Source of the DNA: Salarchaeum japonicum_A
GTDB taxonomy: Archaea > Halobacteriota > Halobacteria > Halobacteriales > Halobacteriaceae
Direction: 5' to 3'
Length of the DNA: 64,000 nucleotides
NCBI RefSeq assembly: GCF_049705945.1
Contig: NZ_JBNAMV010000004.1
Span: 2,046,001-2,110,000 of the forward strand
Part shown: piece by piece, positions 39,617 through 47,671 of the stretch
Layout: each line of letters begins with the position of its first letter
Position numbering within the stretch: the stretch's first letter is position 1
Made by a program: the position numbers and the translations under genes
The notes under the pieces: model-generated
The model's input: the letters and a program-made list of their open reading frames with translations, nothing else
What the model was told of the DNA's origin: nothing
The model's database searches: none

Positions 39617-41499
39617 TCGACGCGTACGGCGGTCGCGCCCGCGCGGACGAGCGGGTCCGCCGCGTCCGCGTGCAATGCGACCGTGCCCGCCCGGATGCCG
39701 TCGGTGACGTGCGCGACCGCGTCCACCGACGCGTCGCCCTCTAGGGTCGACACGCGGACGCGTTCGCCATCCTCAACGCCGAGCGCCGCCGCGTCGTCGG
39801 TGTTGAGTCGGAGGCGGTCGTCGCCGGCCTCCATTCCGAACCCGCCCGCGCGGCTCGCGACCACCAACGCGAACGCGCCCTCGGGAATCGTCGGCGCGTC
39901 GAACGACGGGTCGACGAACCGCGCGCGGCCCGACGGCGTCGCGAACGAGTCCGTGTAGAGCGTGTCCTCGCCCGCCGGCCAGCGCGCGCCGTCCGGCCCG
40001 CCGTGCAGGTCGCTCACGGCCGCGAGCTCCCGCTCGGTGTCCTCGATGCCGCCAGCGAACGCGTCGCCGGCGAGCCGTTGTCCGAGGCCGCCGAGGATGG
40101 CGTGGTCGGAGCGCGCGTCTCCGGGCGGGTCGGCGACCGGGGAGAGCCGCTGGACGCGCCGGTCGAGCGAGGTCACGGTTCCGGGTTTTTCGAGGCCGAC
40201 AGCCGCTGGGAGCACCACGTCGGCGTGCGCGGTCGTCTCGCTCTCGAACACGTCCAATACGACGAGCGAGTCCAGCGCGTTCAGGCGCTCCGCCACCTCG
40301 GACTCGTCGCGCTTCGACACTCCCGGGTTCTCGCCGACGACGAGCACGCCGTGTACGTCGTCGCCGAACGCCGGCAACGCCTCCTTCTCGGTCAACCCTG
40401 GTTCGCGTGGCGGCGCGACGCCCCACGCGTCTGCGAGGCGTTCACGCGCGGCCTCGTCGTCCAGCGCGGCGTGTCCGGGGAGCCCGTCGGGTCGACACCC
40501 CGCGTCGCTCGCGCCCTGCTCGTTGTTCAACCCTCGGAGGAGGCCGAACCCCGTGCCGGGCCGGCCGACGTTCCCGGTGAGCGCGAGGAGATTGAGGAGA
40601 GCGTTCGGCGTCGCACCGCCGTCGTTCTCCACGCCCGTCGCCGCGAGTACGGCCACGCGGTCCGCGTCCGCGACCGCGTCCGCGACCGCGTCTACGGCGT
40701 CCGCCGACACGCCGGTCTCCGCCGCCGCGCTCACCGGGTCGATATCCGCGACCGCGTCCGCGTACGACCCGTAGCCCGTTGTTCGTTCGTCGAGGAAGTC
40801 GTCGTCCACGTCGCCGCGTTCGACGAGGCGCGCGCAGACGGCCTGCAGGAACTGGGCGTCCGACCCCGGGCGGGGCGCGACGTGGTGGCTGGCGAGCCGC
40901 GTCGTCTCGTTCTCGCGCGGGTCGACCTGCACGAGCGTCGCGTCCCCGCGGTTCACGGCGGGGCGGACGAACGAGTCGAAGAACACGGGCTGCTGGACCG
41001 CCGGGTTCGCGCCGACCGCCAGCAGAAGGTCGGTGTCGTCGAGGTCTTCCGCCGCGAACGTCGTCGCCGGATACCCGAAGCGCTCGATGAGCGCGCCCGC
41101 CGCCTCCTCGTGGCACGCCCGCGCCCGATTGTCGACGTTGTTCGTGCCGAGGACGCGCGCGAGCTTCTGCAAGCGATAGTTCTCCTCGTTCGTGCAGTGC
41201 GGCGCGCCCAAAAACGCGAGCGCGTTGGCGCCGTACGTCTCGCGAACGTCTCGGAGGCCGTCCGCGGCGCGGTCGAGCGCGCGCTCCCACGAGGCTTCCA
41301 CGAGGTCGCCGTCCTCGCGGACGAGCGGCGTCGTCAAGCGCTCGGGGTCGTCCAGCACGCTCGGCGCGCGAATCCCCTTCGCGCAGAGGCGACCATCGGG
41401 GTTCGCGGGACCGTTCCGGCCGACCGCGCGGTCGCCGTCCTCGCCCACGTCCAGCCGGCAGCCGACCGCGCAGAGCGGGCAGACGGTCCCGTCGTCCAT
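39613..41499 (-). CDS. Molybdopterin oxidoreductase, short FdhA-like subunit
   Basis: A 628-residue member of the Mo/W-bisMGD (DMSO reductase) family and a shorter paralog of the neighbouring FdhA. The N-terminal 4Fe-4S motif is C7-x2-C10-x3-C14-x24-C39 (CPLCAVGC...LCAKG). C129-H130 in ACHEEAAG aligns with the Cys/Sec-His pair that coordinates molybdenum in formate dehydrogenase. It keeps the GRPGTGFGLLRGLNNEQGA and AHADVVLPAA signatures. No long N-terminal extension is present. Last gene of the operon; its ATG overlaps the DUF1641 stop (a GTG one codon earlier is an alternative). Formate is the likely substrate by context; nitrate or another oxyanion is possible. Confidence 0.87.
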   Translation of the reverse strand: MDDGTVCPLCAVGCRLDVGEDGDRAVGRNGPANPDGRLCAKGIRAPSVLDDPERLTTPLVREDGDLVEASWERALDRAADGLRDVRETYGANALAFLGAPHCTNEENYRLQKLARVLGTNNVDNRARACHEEAAGALIERFGYPATTFAAEDLDDTDLLLAVGANPAVQQPVFFDSFVRPAVNRGDATLVQVDPRENETTRLASHHVAPRPGSDAQFLQAVCARLVERGDVDDDFLDERTTGYGSYADAVADIDPVSAAAETGVSADAVDAVADAVADADRVAVLAATGVENDGGATPNALLNLLALTGNVGRPGTGFGLLRGLNNEQGASDAGCRPDGLPGHAALDDEAARERLADAWGVAPPREPGLTEKEALPAFGDDVHGVLVVGENPGVSKRDESEVAERLNALDSLVVLDVFESETTAHADVVLPAAVGLEKPGTVTSLDRRVQRLSPVADPPGDARSDHAILGGLGQRLAGDAFAGGIEDTERELAAVSDLHGGPDGARWPAGEDTLYTDSFATPSGRARFVDPSFDAPTIPEGAFALVVASRAGGFGMEAGDDRLRLNTDDAAALGVEDGERVRVSTLEGDASVDAVAHVTDGIRAGTVALHADAADPLVRAGATAVRVD

Positions 41500-42083
41500 C
41501 ACTCGGACCGGAGGCGACTCCCCTGCGAGCGCAGCACGGAGAGGAGGTAGCCGAGGCCGGCGCGGATGTCCGCGTCGAACATCGCACCGACGAGCGCGAA
41601 CGGCCCGGCCGGCTCCGACTCTTCTTCGGCCTCACCGACCGCGTCGAGCACGCGGTTCAGACCCGCGACCGTGGTCTCGTCCACGTCGAGCGCGGACAGC
41701 ACGCCCGCCATCTCGATGAGTTCGTCGAGGTCGCCGGACTGCTGGAGCGCGAGCACGGAGTCGAGCGCGTCCGCGAGGTCTTCGCTGTTCTCACCGACGC
41801 CCTCCGCGAGCGCGACCGTTCCCTCGGTGGAGATCGCGTCGCCGGCTTCGACGAGCGTGACGAGAGACTGCGTGACGTTGTCCACGTCGTCGTCGTCCGC
41901 GCTCGCGATGACGAGTATCGCTGTCTCCAAGACGGCTTCGAGTTCGTCCGTGTACTCGATAGCGTCGGCGTAGTCGCCGCCGTACTCTTCGAGCACCGCA
42001 CGCAGGGCGTCCTCGCCCTCCTGCGGACGCTCGGGTTCGACGTTCAGCGCGCCGTCGGGAACGTCAGTGGTCGGTTTCGCCAT
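41499..42083 (-). CDS. DUF1641 protein of the formate dehydrogenase operon
   Basis: A 194-residue acidic helical protein of the DUF1641 family, found beside formate dehydrogenase catalytic subunits in archaea and bacteria. The core includes ALDSVLALQQSGDLDELIEMAG and a C-terminal helix AGLGYLLSVLRSQGSRL. Its role is not established; a chaperone or assembly factor for the catalytic subunit is the common proposal. Here it lies exactly between two FdhA-like genes and overlaps both neighbours' signals closely (2-base gap upstream, TGATG downstream). Confidence 0.82.
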   Translation of the reverse strand: MAKPTTDVPDGALNVEPERPQEGEDALRAVLEEYGGDYADAIEYTDELEAVLETAILVIASADDDDVDNVTQSLVTLVEAGDAISTEGTVALAEGVGENSEDLADALDSVLALQQSGDLDELIEMAGVLSALDVDETTVAGLNRVLDAVGEAEEESEPAGPFALVGAMFDADIRAGLGYLLSVLRSQGSRLRSE

Positions 42084-42085
42084 CG

Positions 42086-44386
42086 TCAGTCGTCCCCCGA
42101 GACCGGTTCTCGCGTCTCGAAGTCAACGTCCGGTTCGCCCTCCACGGGCGTCACGCGCACCGCGGACACCTTGAACTCGGGCGTCTTCGCGTGCGGGTCG
42201 AGGCGCTCCGAGTCCGTGAGCTTGTTCACGCACGTCTCCGCGAAGTGAATCGGCGCGAACACGGTTCCCGACCCGATGCGGGCGGTGACCTGCGCCGGCA
42301 CCGTAATCTCGCCGCGGCGGGATTCGAGCGTGACGAGGTCGCCGTCCTCGATACCGTAGTCGGCCGCGTCCTCGGGATTAATCTCCACGAAGTCGCGGTC
42401 GTTGTAGTCCTGAATTCCCTCCTCGGGGTGCGTCATCGTCCCCGTGTGGTACTGGTAGAGCACGCGCCCCGTCGTGAGCGAGAGCGGGTAGTCCTCGTCC
42501 GGGAGTTCGCCCGGCTCGTTGTACCCGACGGCCTGCAGGTGCGCGAGACCGTCCTCGGTGTTGAACTCCTCGGTGTAGAGGCGTTCCGTCCCGGGATGGT
42601 CGAGGTCGTAGCACGGCCACTGGAGGCCGCCCTCCTCCTCGACGCGCTCCTGCGTGATACCGCCGTAGATGGGGGTGAGCTGGCGCATCTCCTCCATGAT
42701 TTCGGCGGTGTTGTCGTAGTCCCACTCGCGACCCATGCGGTTCGCGAGGTCCTGCAGGATCTCCCAGTCGGTCTTCGAGTCGCCCTTCGGGTCGATGACC
42801 TGCTTCACCATCTGGACGCGGCGGTCCGTGTTTGTGAACGTCCCCGTCTTCTCCAGGAACGAACACGCGGGCAGCACCACGTCCGCGTACTTCGCGGTGT
42901 CGTTCAGGAACAAGTCCTGCACGACGAGGAACTCCATCTCCTCCAGAACCTCCGAGGCGTGGTTCGACCCGGGCTCGGAGAGCGACGGGTTCTCGCCGAT
43001 GCAGTACATCCCCTGAAGGTCGTCCTCGTTCGCCGCGAGGAACATCTCCGTCGTGTAGAACCCGGGCTCGGGGTCGATTTCGCAGTCCCAGGCTTCCTCG
43101 AACTTCTTCCGGTTCTCCTCGTCCGTGATGGACTGGTAGCCGGGGAAGTTGTCCGGGAGCGGCCCCATGTCGCCGCCGCCGCCCTGGACGTTGTTCTGCC
43201 CGCGGAAGGGAGAGACGCCCGTACCGGGCTTCCCGAGGTTACCGGTGATGGCCGCGAGGTTCGCCATCGCCATGATGTTCTCCGTGCCGTGCGAGTGCTC
43301 GGTCAGCCCGAGCGTCCACCCGAACACGACGCGGTCGTTGCTCGCGATGGTCTCCGCGGCCGACTTCAGTTCCTCGGGCGAGACGCCCGTGACTTCCTCG
43401 ACGTAGTCGGGCGTGAACTCCTGAACGGCCTCACGCACCTGGTCGATGCCACGGGTGCGCTCCTCGACGAACTCCTCGTCGTAGAGGTCGTTCTCGATGA
43501 TGTACCGAACCATCCCGTTGATCCAGACCTGGTCGAACCCGGGCCGGACCTCCGTGTACTGGGTGGCGTACTCGGCGATTTGGACCTCGCGCGGGTCGAA
43601 CACGACGAGCTCCTTCCCGTCCTTGACCTGCTGCTTGATGCGGGTCGCGAGCACGGGGTGGGCTTCGGTCGTGTTCGAACCGGTGAGGAAGATGGCGTCC
43701 GCCTTCTCGAAGTCCTCGTTCGATATCGACGCGGCGCCGTAGCCGTACGTGCGAGCGAGGCCGGCGACCGTCGAGGAGTGACAGAGCCGGTTGCAGTTGT
43801 CGACCGTGTTCGTCCCCAAGACCTGACGGGCGAACTTCCCCATCAGGTAGTTCTCCTCGTTCGTCGCCTTCGAGGACGCGATCATGCTCATCGCGGAGCC
43901 ACCGTACTCCTCCTTGATGTCCTGGAAGCCCTCGACCACGCGCTCGTAGGCTTCGTCCCAGGACGCCTCCCGGAAGTCCCCGTTCTCGTCGCGGACGAGC
44001 GGCGTCGTCAGTCGCCCCTCCGAGTCGACGAAGTCGTACGAGAACTTGCCCTTCACGCACGTCGAGATGCCGTTCACGGGCGACTTCTCGGGCTCAGTTG
44101 GACGGGTGGCGAGCACTTCGTCGCCGTCCGTGTACACGTCGAACCGACAGCCAACGGCGCAGTACCCGCAGGTGGTGTCCTCGACCGTGAGGTCGTCGAG
44201 GCGCTTGTCGCCGATGGTGGTCGCGATGTCGAACAGCTTCCCTTCCGGGAGCGTCCCAGCGGCCGCGCCCTCGGCGACGTGCTCGACGTTCTCGAGCGCT
44301 TTCTTCCGGGCGCCCTGCATGAAGCCGGCGACGCCCTCCTTCTGTTCGTCCTCGTCATCCGTGGTGCGGTCGTCAAGACTTGTCAT
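42086..44386 (-). CDS. fdhA: Formate dehydrogenase catalytic (alpha) subunit
   Basis: A 766-residue Mo/W-bisMGD formate dehydrogenase that oxidises formate to CO2. After a ~70-residue acidic extension, the 4Fe-4S cluster motif is C73-x2-C76-x3-C80-x29-C110. C202-H203 in NRLCHSST is the cofactor-ligand position (selenocysteine in some enzymes, Cys here). MGPLP and LGKPGTGVSPFRGQNNVQGG mark the bisMGD pocket, and the C-terminal MGD-binding domain ends near EFKVSAVRVTPV. It is coupled to the upstream Fe-S subunit by ATGA (44383-44386). Electrons probably leave via the Fe-S protein of the operon. Mo versus W cannot be told. Confidence 0.93.
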   Translation of the reverse strand: MTSLDDRTTDDEDEQKEGVAGFMQGARKKALENVEHVAEGAAAGTLPEGKLFDIATTIGDKRLDDLTVEDTTCGYCAVGCRFDVYTDGDEVLATRPTEPEKSPVNGISTCVKGKFSYDFVDSEGRLTTPLVRDENGDFREASWDEAYERVVEGFQDIKEEYGGSAMSMIASSKATNEENYLMGKFARQVLGTNTVDNCNRLCHSSTVAGLARTYGYGAASISNEDFEKADAIFLTGSNTTEAHPVLATRIKQQVKDGKELVVFDPREVQIAEYATQYTEVRPGFDQVWINGMVRYIIENDLYDEEFVEERTRGIDQVREAVQEFTPDYVEEVTGVSPEELKSAAETIASNDRVVFGWTLGLTEHSHGTENIMAMANLAAITGNLGKPGTGVSPFRGQNNVQGGGGDMGPLPDNFPGYQSITDEENRKKFEEAWDCEIDPEPGFYTTEMFLAANEDDLQGMYCIGENPSLSEPGSNHASEVLEEMEFLVVQDLFLNDTAKYADVVLPACSFLEKTGTFTNTDRRVQMVKQVIDPKGDSKTDWEILQDLANRMGREWDYDNTAEIMEEMRQLTPIYGGITQERVEEEGGLQWPCYDLDHPGTERLYTEEFNTEDGLAHLQAVGYNEPGELPDEDYPLSLTTGRVLYQYHTGTMTHPEEGIQDYNDRDFVEINPEDAADYGIEDGDLVTLESRRGEITVPAQVTARIGSGTVFAPIHFAETCVNKLTDSERLDPHAKTPEFKVSAVRVTPVEGEPDVDFETREPVSGDD

Positions 44387-45300
44387 GGCCAGTCACGCTC
44401 CTCGTCGCCACCCGTCTCCCGGGTGGTCTCGGTTACCTGGTCGCGCTTCATCGGGGTCATCGGCCCCTTCTCCACGTCCGCGGACTCCACGACCTTCCCG
44501 ACGCTGTTCTTCTGATTGAACCCGGGTAGCGGGATGGTCGTCGCGTCCTCGATTCCCTTCTCGACGAGGCTCCCGGTCGGGCAGACGGTGACGCAGTGCC
44601 CGCAGGAGACGCAGGTCGAGCCCTCCATCGTGTCAGCGCCGTTCTGGAACCCGATACGGGTGTCCTGACCGTGGCCCTCCATGCGGAGGACGCCCTCGAC
44701 CTGCACGTCGTTACACGCCTCCACGCAGCGGTTGCAGAGGATGCACTTATTGCGGTCGATCTGGATGAAGTCGCTCGTGTCGTCGATGGGTTCGTACTCG
44801 TCGCGGTCGTCGAGCACGCCGTACCGCGGCTCCTCCACGTCGTTCTCGATGGAGACGTCCTGGAGGTCGCAGCGGCCGTTCTTCCCGCACGTGGTGCAGC
44901 GGAGGTTGTGGTCGGAGAGCACGAGGTCGAGGTTCACGTCCCGCGCTTCGGAAGCGGGGGCGGCGTCCGTCGACACCTCGAGGCCGTCCTCGGCGGGCGT
45001 GCTGCACGCCGCCACCACGCCGTCCTCGGTCTCGACCATGCAGGTGCGGCACTCGCTTCGCGGGCCGATGTCCTGGCGGTCGTAGTGACAGAGTGCGGGC
45101 ACGTACTCGTCGGTTTCCACTTCCTCGACGGCGTCGAGCAGGGTCGACCCCGCTTCGACTTCGACGTCCTGGCCGTCGACCGTGACCGTCGCCGTCTCCG
45201 CGCTCTCCATGTCGGGGTCGCTCGCGGTTCCGGGGGCTATCGTCTCCGTCAGTGGCGGTACGTCGAACTCCGAGTGTGGTTCTGGTTCGTGTGAACTCAT
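44383..45300 (-). CDS. Iron-sulfur (NuoG/HndD N-terminal-like) electron-transfer subunit
   Basis: A 305-residue multi-cluster protein. It has a 2Fe-2S domain (C71, C84, C87, C99), a His-Cys3 4Fe-4S module (H131, C135, C138, C144), and two ferredoxin 4Fe-4S motifs (C186, C189, C192, C196 and C230, C233, C236, C240). This matches the N-terminal part of complex I NuoG and of NAD-dependent formate dehydrogenases and hydrogenases. It would carry electrons between FdhA and the NuoF-like subunit or a ferredoxin. Start ATG at 45300 overlaps the NuoF-like stop by ATGA. Confidence 0.9.
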   Translation of the reverse strand: MSSHEPEPHSEFDVPPLTETIAPGTASDPDMESAETATVTVDGQDVEVEAGSTLLDAVEEVETDEYVPALCHYDRQDIGPRSECRTCMVETEDGVVAACSTPAEDGLEVSTDAAPASEARDVNLDLVLSDHNLRCTTCGKNGRCDLQDVSIENDVEEPRYGVLDDRDEYEPIDDTSDFIQIDRNKCILCNRCVEACNDVQVEGVLRMEGHGQDTRIGFQNGADTMEGSTCVSCGHCVTVCPTGSLVEKGIEDATTIPLPGFNQKNSVGKVVESADVEKGPMTPMKRDQVTETTRETGGDEERDWP

Positions 45301-46787
45301 GGTTTCGCCCTCGCTGTCTCCTCGCTCGCCGCGTCAGGGTTGCACTGTCCGGACGGACACGTTCCCTCCGCGTGTGCTTCGAACTCGTCCGCGAACTCCT
45401 GCAGGCCGGTGCGCACGGGCCGCGGCGCGTGCTGGCCGAACGCGCAGACGCTCGACGACTCCATCACGCGCATCAGTTCGTCTATCTTCGGACGGTTCAG
45501 CGACCCGTCGTACACCTCGCGGAGGAGTTCGGTCAACTGCTTCGACCCCTCCCGGCAGGGCACGCAGCGCCCGCAGTTCGCGTCCTCCGCGAACTGCGCT
45601 CGCTTCCCGACGAACGCGACCGGACACGCGTCCGCGCCGACGACTTCGAGCACGCCGTCCGTGCCAAGGTCGGCCGCGGAGAGCGCGTCCGGCGTCGGCG
45701 ACACGTCGAGGTCGGTCGTCAGCCCGCCGAACCGACCGCCGACGAGCACGCCCGTGTAGTCCGCGACACCGGCGTCGTCGAGCGCGCTGTCGAGCGTCTC
45801 GCTCTCTCCGACTTCGAGCGTCGCCTCGTCGGCGTCGCCCGTCACGGAGAGCACGCGCGAGTCGGTTTCCTCGCCGCGGACCGCGGCGGCGACGTGCGCG
45901 AACGTCCGCGCCGTGTGTACCACGGTCGGCTCGCCGAACACGCCCTCGACCTCGGGCCCCGGCGGCCGGAGACGGGCTTCGAGCCGGTGGTTGCCCTCCA
46001 CCGCTTCGATGGCCATCGTCGGTTCCGCCGCGCGGTACGCCGCCGGCCCCTCCACTATCGAAACATCGACGGGGAAGTCGGGGTAGGCGTCCGCCGCGGC
46101 GGTGAACGCGTCCCGCGCGGCCTCGTCGTCCTCGCTCACGTACACGAACACCTGCACGGCGTCCACGACCGCTGCGGCGTGCGCCGCGCCCTCCAACACG
46201 GAGAACGGGTCGCTCTCACCGAGCAGCGCGTCGCCGGGGTTGCCGTGGGCGTTCACGACGACGGCGGGACTGCCGTCGCGGTCGCGGACGCCCTCCCAGA
46301 GCGGGCCGACGGGCTCGTCCGCGCTCCAGTCGCCCCAGCCGCGGCCGAGCACGCCGCCCGCGTCCGCGAGCACCGCGTCCGGGTCGGCGTCCGTGAATCC
46401 GACCGCGTCGGCGTACGCGTCGGGGTTCGTCGGTTCGATCCAGCCGCAGCGCGCGAGCACCGACCGCTCGTCGCCGAATCCGTCGAGGTCCGGAAGCGGG
46501 AGCGCCGATGCGTCCGACACGGCGACCGTCGCGTCTCCGTCGGGCAGCGCGCCGTCACCGGCGAGCGCGTCCGCGACGGACTCCGCCGTCTCCGCCGTTG
46601 CGTTCGCGTAGAACGTCGTCTCGTCGCCGTCGCTCGCGGCGAGGAGCGGTTCGACGCCCGGCACGCCGGTGGAACCGACCTCGGCCACGGGCACGTTCGC
46701 TCGCTCGCGGGCGGCCACCGCGACCTCCCCCGAACCGCGACCGGCGACGCGCACCGCGAGTCGTTGGCTTCCTACAGTTTCAGACAT
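45297..46787 (-). CDS. NuoF-like flavin/4Fe-4S subunit with degenerate NADH site
   Basis: A 496-residue NuoF-type subunit, first gene of the formate operon. The C-terminal 4Fe-4S motif is intact (C405, C408, C411 in CGRCVPCREG, and C448), and a Cys pair follows (CPSGQC at 477-482). The expected NADH/FMN segment, normally G-x-G-x-Y-I-C-G-E-E-T, reads GPAAYRAAEPT at 247-257; the G-rich FMN loop reads GRGWGDWSADEPVG at 148-161. So the key Cys-Gly-Glu-Glu is gone while EGNHRLEARLRPPGP and GEPTVV remain in register. The subunit may be structural or use another acceptor. ATG at 46787; seven upstream codons are not used. Confidence 0.85.
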   Translation of the reverse strand: MSETVGSQRLAVRVAGRGSGEVAVAARERANVPVAEVGSTGVPGVEPLLAASDGDETTFYANATAETAESVADALAGDGALPDGDATVAVSDASALPLPDLDGFGDERSVLARCGWIEPTNPDAYADAVGFTDADPDAVLADAGGVLGRGWGDWSADEPVGPLWEGVRDRDGSPAVVVNAHGNPGDALLGESDPFSVLEGAAHAAAVVDAVQVFVYVSEDDEAARDAFTAAADAYPDFPVDVSIVEGPAAYRAAEPTMAIEAVEGNHRLEARLRPPGPEVEGVFGEPTVVHTARTFAHVAAAVRGEETDSRVLSVTGDADEATLEVGESETLDSALDDAGVADYTGVLVGGRFGGLTTDLDVSPTPDALSAADLGTDGVLEVVGADACPVAFVGKRAQFAEDANCGRCVPCREGSKQLTELLREVYDGSLNRPKIDELMRVMESSSVCAFGQHAPRPVRTGLQEFADEFEAHAEGTCPSGQCNPDAASEETARAKP

Positions 46788-46824
46788 CGTGCATCGTCTC
46801 GCACACATCTACTCAAGCCATCCT

Positions 46825-46835
46825 GAAATAAGTTT
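46825..46835 (-). promoter_or_regulatory. TATA-like element for the formate dehydrogenase operon
   Basis: On the minus strand AAACTTATTTC, about 40 bases before the ATG at 46787, so a short leader is implied. The spacer to mobA (46788-46931) is A/T-richer than its surroundings. Confidence 0.4.
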
Positions 46836-46931
46836 GCTCACGGGTGCTATCCCCCAGAAAGCGGCGACATACGCTGCTTCACGAGGGGGGCGAGCAACGT
46901 CCTTTTCTCGCCGGCGAGACTATCCCCGCCG

Positions 46932-47540
46932 ATGACCGAGTGGCGTGACCGTAGTGTCGTTCTCGCTGGCGGCGACAGCACTCGGTTCGGGGAGCGGGAC
47001 AAGGCGCTCGCCCGCGTCGACGGCACGCCGATGGTGCGCCGCGTGTACGACGCGCTCACCGACGCCATCGGGACGCCGCCCGCAGTCGCCGCCGGCCCTA
47101 CGCCGCCCGCTGCGTATCGACGCGTACTCCCGGCGGACGCGCAGTTCGTCCCGGACGCGGACGGGTACGCCGGCCCGCTCGCCGGACTCGCCGGTGCCGT
47201 GCGCTCGCTCGACGCTGACTGGCTGTTCGCCGCCGCGACCGACCTCCCGCGCCTCGACGCCGCCACCGTCACGTGGCTCGCGGACGAACGCACCGCCGAC
47301 TGCGACGCAGTCGTTCCGGTCGCCGCCGACGGCGTCCCGCAACCGCTGTGCGCGTGGTATCGCCGAACGACCGTCGCGGACGCGCTCGCCGAGGTGGCTG
47401 GGGCGGCCGGGCCGCGAGCGCTCCTCGACCGACTCGACGTTCGCCGCGTCACCTCGGCGGACACCCCGGCGACTATCTCGCTCGACGCCGCGCTTACCAA
47501 CGTCAACACCCGTGACGAGTTCGGCGCGCTCGACCGCTAA
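46932..47540 (+). CDS. mobA: Molybdenum cofactor guanylyltransferase MobA
   Basis: A 202-residue MobA that adds GMP to molybdopterin, making the bisMGD cofactor used by the two FdhA-like proteins of the locus. It shows VLAGGDSTRFGERDKAL near residue 9 (nucleotide-binding loop), GPLAGLAGAVRSL near residue 80 and ATDLPRLDAATV near residue 101. It is divergent from the formate operon. The motif positions match MobA rather than MobB or GTP:cobinamide transferases. Confidence 0.9.
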   Translation: MTEWRDRSVVLAGGDSTRFGERDKALARVDGTPMVRRVYDALTDAIGTPPAVAAGPTPPAAYRRVLPADAQFVPDADGYAGPLAGLAGAVRSLDADWLFAAATDLPRLDAATVTWLADERTADCDAVVPVAADGVPQPLCAWYRRTTVADALAEVAGAAGPRALLDRLDVRRVTSADTPATISLDAALTNVNTRDEFGALDR

Positions 47541-47589
47541 AACGTCACCTTAACTCCAGGTCGGGCTTGGAAAAACCCGCAATTGGATA

Positions 47590-47622
47590 GTAGGGAGAGC
47601 CTACCAAGAAAAATAGGTATTT
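47590..47622 (+). promoter_or_regulatory. Two palindromes upstream of the formate-type MFS gene
   Basis: GTAGG-GAGAG-CCTAC (47590-47604) and AAATA-GG-TATTT (47611-47622), both perfect inverted repeats in an unusually A/T-rich spacer, 20-45 bases upstream of the TATA box. They are candidate regulator sites. Confidence 0.45.
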
Positions 47623-47638
47623 AACGTTGTATGCCGAA

Positions 47639-47647
47639 TTTTTATAC
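47639..47647 (+). promoter_or_regulatory. TATA box for the oxalate/formate MFS gene
   Basis: TTTTTATAC centred about 29 bases before the ATG at 47672. Confidence 0.65.
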
Positions 47648-47671
47648 TTCTGTAACCCCCGTGGATAGGTG

